A stretch of DNA of 26,797 nucleotides from JACPLA01 sp035291905 (GTDB lineage: Bacteria > Bacteroidota > Ignavibacteria > UBA10030). Position numbers and translations under genes: made by a program. The notes below the pieces were generated by a model, which was not told where the DNA came from, searched no databases, and was given only the letters and a program-made list of their open reading frames with translations. The stretch covers positions 1 to 26,797 of the forward strand of contig DATDRF010000044.1 in NCBI GenBank assembly GCA_035291905.1, written 5' to 3'. Positions 24,695 to 26,797 of the stretch are shown here, piece after piece (position 1 is the first letter of the stretch; each line of letters begins with the position of its first letter).

Positions 24695-25288
24695 GTGCAG
24701 TTGAAGAACAAGACGGGCGGAGGACTTTCAACGATCAATGACCCGGGAGACACGGATGCCGGATACTCGGTGGAGGTGAAACTCGACCTGACGAAGCTCG
24801 GGTATGCTGCTGGCGCGGCGAACAAGGTTGTCTACTTCAGTGCCAACTTCAACAACGGCAACACCTACACCACGGCAACGGACGATTTCACAACGAGAAC
24901 TTGGTGGTTCCACGAATGGGAAGGGGATGGCCCCAGCGCAATGGCTGTTCTGAGCGCGAGCAATCTTGTGACATCGGTCGAAGGCGAAACCCCGGCTTAT
25001 GTTCCGGGAGAGTTCCGCCTCTATGCGAATTATCCGAACCCCTTCAACCCGACCACCTTTGTGCGCTTCTCACTGCCGAAGAGCGGTTCATACACCGTGC
25101 GTGTGTTTGACCTGCTCGGACGCATCGTGAGGATGCATGAGGTGCAGGAGGCTGCAGAAGGGCTCCACGAGTATTCGTTCAGTGCTGCGGGATTGGCGAC
25201 CGGAGCATACTTCTACAACGTTGAGTATGTGTCACGTACCGGTGAAAGAAAGATATCCGATACGGGCCGCATGATGTTGGTGAAATAG
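24695..25288 (+). CDS. CBM9-like protein, C-terminal part with type IX secretion sorting domain
   Basis: This is the downstream piece of the same gene, not a separate one: the frame is meaningful from about 24623 (GDSLATAK), and the GTG at 24695 is only a nominal start. It first completes the second CBM9-like sandwich (SVEVKLDLTKLGY, VYFSANFNNGNTY). From about 25010 it carries a type A T9SS C-terminal sorting domain: LYANYPNPFNPTTFVRFSLP, VRVFDLLGRIVR and GLATGAYFYNVEY, ending MMLVK just before the stop. This domain directs export across the outer membrane by the Por/T9SS machinery and is found in the Bacteroidota/Ignavibacteriota/Calditrichota group. It is the best taxonomic marker here. Confidence 0.85.
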   Translation: MQLKNKTGGGLSTINDPGDTDAGYSVEVKLDLTKLGYAAGAANKVVYFSANFNNGNTYTTATDDFTTRTWWFHEWEGDGPSAMAVLSASNLVTSVEGETPAYVPGEFRLYANYPNPFNPTTFVRFSLPKSGSYTVRVFDLLGRIVRMHEVQEAAEGLHEYSFSAAGLATGAYFYNVEYVSRTGERKISDTGRMMLVK

Positions 25289-25303
25289 CCTTCTTTGCCG
25301 TCA

Positions 25304-25336
25304 CCGGCGCCTCCTGCTGAAATGGGGAGGCGCCGG
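25304..25336 (+). terminator. Strong hairpin between the T9SS protein and the TonB receptor genes
   Basis: CCGGCGCCTCC at 25304-25314 pairs perfectly with GGAGGCGCCGG at 25326-25336 around an 11-nt loop. The 11-bp GC-rich stem lies 16 bp after the stop codon of the T9SS protein. Only a weak pyrimidine stretch follows, so it may be a terminator lacking a U tract or an mRNA-stabilising element. Confidence 0.6.
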
Positions 25337-25375
25337 ATGATGGTCTTTCCCCCGATTACTGTAGGATAATCAACA

Positions 25376-26797
25376 ATGTCCCGCCTTCTTTGTTACCTGT
25401 TTTTGGCTCTTCTTTTTTCCGCCACTGTTGTTTCACAAGGAAAACTCACGGGCCGGGTGCTCGACTCGAAGGGTGAGCCGGTTATCGGTGCAAATGTCAT
25501 TCTCATCGGAACGACGGTTGGCGCGGCCGCAAATGAAGACGGCTACTACGTAGTACTGAACGCCCCGGTGGGGGCCTTTGATGTGCGCTTCAGCTCCATC
25601 GGTTATGCGGCCGAAACGGTCAAAGGAGTACGCATCAATTCGGGCCTCACCACAACACTGAACTCGACCCTCAAAGAAGAGATAATTCAATCAGAAGAGA
25701 TCGTGGTAATGGCGGAGAAGCCGTTGGTCGATACTCGTCAGACAAGCTCAGTGGCAATAATGGGGAAAGAAGAAATGAAGATCATGCCTGTTCAGAACCT
25801 GACCGACATAGTAAATCTTCAGGCAGGTGTCGTTGACGGCCATTTCCGCGGCGGAAGAGCAGGCGAAGTGCAATACCAGGTCGACGGCGTGTCGGTGAAC
25901 AATCCCTATGACAATTCGTCCACCGTGCAGCTCGACAAGTCGGTCCTGGAGGAAGTTCAGGTTATCAGCGGTACGTTCGACGCGGAGTACGGGCAGGCGA
26001 TGAGCGGTGTGGTGAACGCCGTCCTGCGCAGCGGATCCGACGAACGGTACGACGTGTACGCAGAAGTATATTCAGGAGGATTCCTTCCGTCCGGCAAGAC
26101 CGATTTCCCGCACCTGGGCACAGTACGGCCGACGGCATTGCAGAATTACACTCTCACCCTCAGCGGACCGGTTGGACTGGACCAAACCTCATTCCTCTTG
26201 AGCCTTAGACGGTTCACCAGTGACGGATACCTCTATGGCGAGCGCCGGTTCGTACCCACAGGCAGCTCGGATTTTCTCCTGAGGGATTTTCGCCCGACCG
26301 GCGACGGCTCAGCAGTCCCCATGGACCGGAGCTCCGAATGGTCCTGGCAATTCAAATTGACGAATAAATCGATTGCCAACCTGCAGGCGAACTATCAGGC
26401 GATCGGCAGCATCGGAGAATCACAACGTTACGATTTTGGCTTCCGTTTCAACCCCGACGGACGGACGACCCAGCACCGGGCCTCTCTTGTCCACGGTTTC
26501 GATTTCACATATTCGCTTTCTGCGACAACTTTCTTCAATGTCAACATTCGTCACAATTTCTTCGAATATACCGACTGGGCGCACAGCAGCATCTTCGATC
26601 CGGCTTACCAGCAGGCCGGACCAGGGCGGTGGGAAGCGAACTACGAACTTGGGGCAATAATTCAGGGAGTCAGCCTCGGTCGGTTCAAACAAAAGACAAA
26701 TGCTCTCCTCATGAAAGGGACTGTCACAAGTCAAATTGGAGAGCATCACATGCTGAAAGCGGGAGTGGAAGGGCAATCTTCTGTTGTCGGATTTGGA
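25376..26797 (+). CDS. TonB-dependent outer-membrane receptor, 5' part only
   Basis: An ATG at 25376 opens a frame that runs through the right edge of the window (474 codons seen). A signal peptide (LLCYLFLALLFSATVVSQ, residues 4-21) is followed by a carboxypeptidase-regulatory-like beta-sandwich (about 22-105; GRVLDSKGEPVIGANVILIG, GYYVVLNAPVG). A plug domain (about 108-220) comes next, with QVDGVSVNNPYDNSS and FDAEYGQAMSGVVNAVLRSG. Beta-barrel strands start around residue 225. This is the layout of FCB-group TonB receptors for large sugars or peptides. Directly after a surface carbohydrate-binding protein, glycan uptake is likely. No SusD-like gene is seen before the window ends, so a SusCD pair is not shown. 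Confidence 0.9.
   Translation, partial: MSRLLCYLFLALLFSATVVSQGKLTGRVLDSKGEPVIGANVILIGTTVGAAANEDGYYVVLNAPVGAFDVRFSSIGYAAETVKGVRINSGLTTTLNSTLKEEIIQSEEIVVMAEKPLVDTRQTSSVAIMGKEEMKIMPVQNLTDIVNLQAGVVDGHFRGGRAGEVQYQVDGVSVNNPYDNSSTVQLDKSVLEEVQVISGTFDAEYGQAMSGVVNAVLRSGSDERYDVYAEVYSGGFLPSGKTDFPHLGTVRPTALQNYTLTLSGPVGLDQTSFLLSLRRFTSDGYLYGERRFVPTGSSDFLLRDFRPTGDGSAVPMDRSSEWSWQFKLTNKSIANLQANYQAIGSIGESQRYDFGFRFNPDGRTTQHRASLVHGFDFTYSLSATTFFNVNIRHNFFEYTDWAHSSIFDPAYQQAGPGRWEANYELGAIIQGVSLGRFKQKTNALLMKGTVTSQIGEHHMLKAGVEGQSSVVGFG

Overview
The window is an accessory carbohydrate-catabolism region. Every gene I can support lies on the + strand, mostly in tight, overlapping (ATGA-type) order. The best taxonomic clue is a protein ending in a type IX secretion (T9SS) sorting domain, with the YPNPFNPTT motif near its start. 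It is followed by a TonB-dependent receptor with an N-terminal carboxypeptidase-regulatory-like domain. Moderate GC, weak Shine-Dalgarno sites and these families fit the Bacteroidota/Ignavibacteriota (FCB) group. That placement is inference. I saw no rRNA, tRNA, CRISPR array or transposase gene.

Region A (1-6193) is a coupled run: the 3' end of a fumarylacetoacetate-hydrolase-family gene, an enolase-superfamily enzyme of the N-succinylamino-acid racemase/OSBS type, a NagZ-like GH3 hexosaminidase, a dihydroorotate/dihydropyrimidine-dehydrogenase-like flavoprotein, its own 2[4Fe-4S] ferredoxin, a cyclase-family metal hydrolase and an M20 amidohydrolase. Region B (6228-10250) holds a secreted heparinase II/III-like lyase, a class I aldolase and a PfkB sugar kinase. 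A palindromic repeat (10293-10385) separates it from Region C (10401-12592), two tandem URO-D-family methyltransferase-like proteins. The gap at 12593-12784 is a run of consecutive hairpins. Region D (12785-22003) encodes a large, unrecognised cytoplasmic glycosidase-like protein, a sodium:solute symporter, a nitrilase-superfamily amidase, an SDR oxidoreductase, a GH88-like unsaturated glucuronyl hydrolase, a PMI-like cupin and a corrinoid protein. Region E (22093-26797) starts with a control region carrying two LacI-type operators. Then come the LacI regulator, a secreted CBM9-like T9SS protein broken by a single frameshift, a terminator-like hairpin and the 5' part of the TonB-dependent receptor.

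Put together, the receptor and surface protein would capture a uronate-containing polysaccharide. The lyase would cut it, the symporter would import the products, and the GH88-like enzyme and the unknown hydrolase would finish depolymerisation. The SDR, cupin, kinase and aldolase would feed central metabolism. Two URO-D-family proteins plus a free corrinoid protein in the same cluster suggest corrinoid-dependent demethylation, possibly of an O-methylated sugar. This is the most interesting hypothesis here, and it is inference: no corrinoid-activating ferredoxin (RACE/RamA) lies in the window. The first URO-D protein also lacks the usual His-x-Cys zinc ligands, while the second keeps them.
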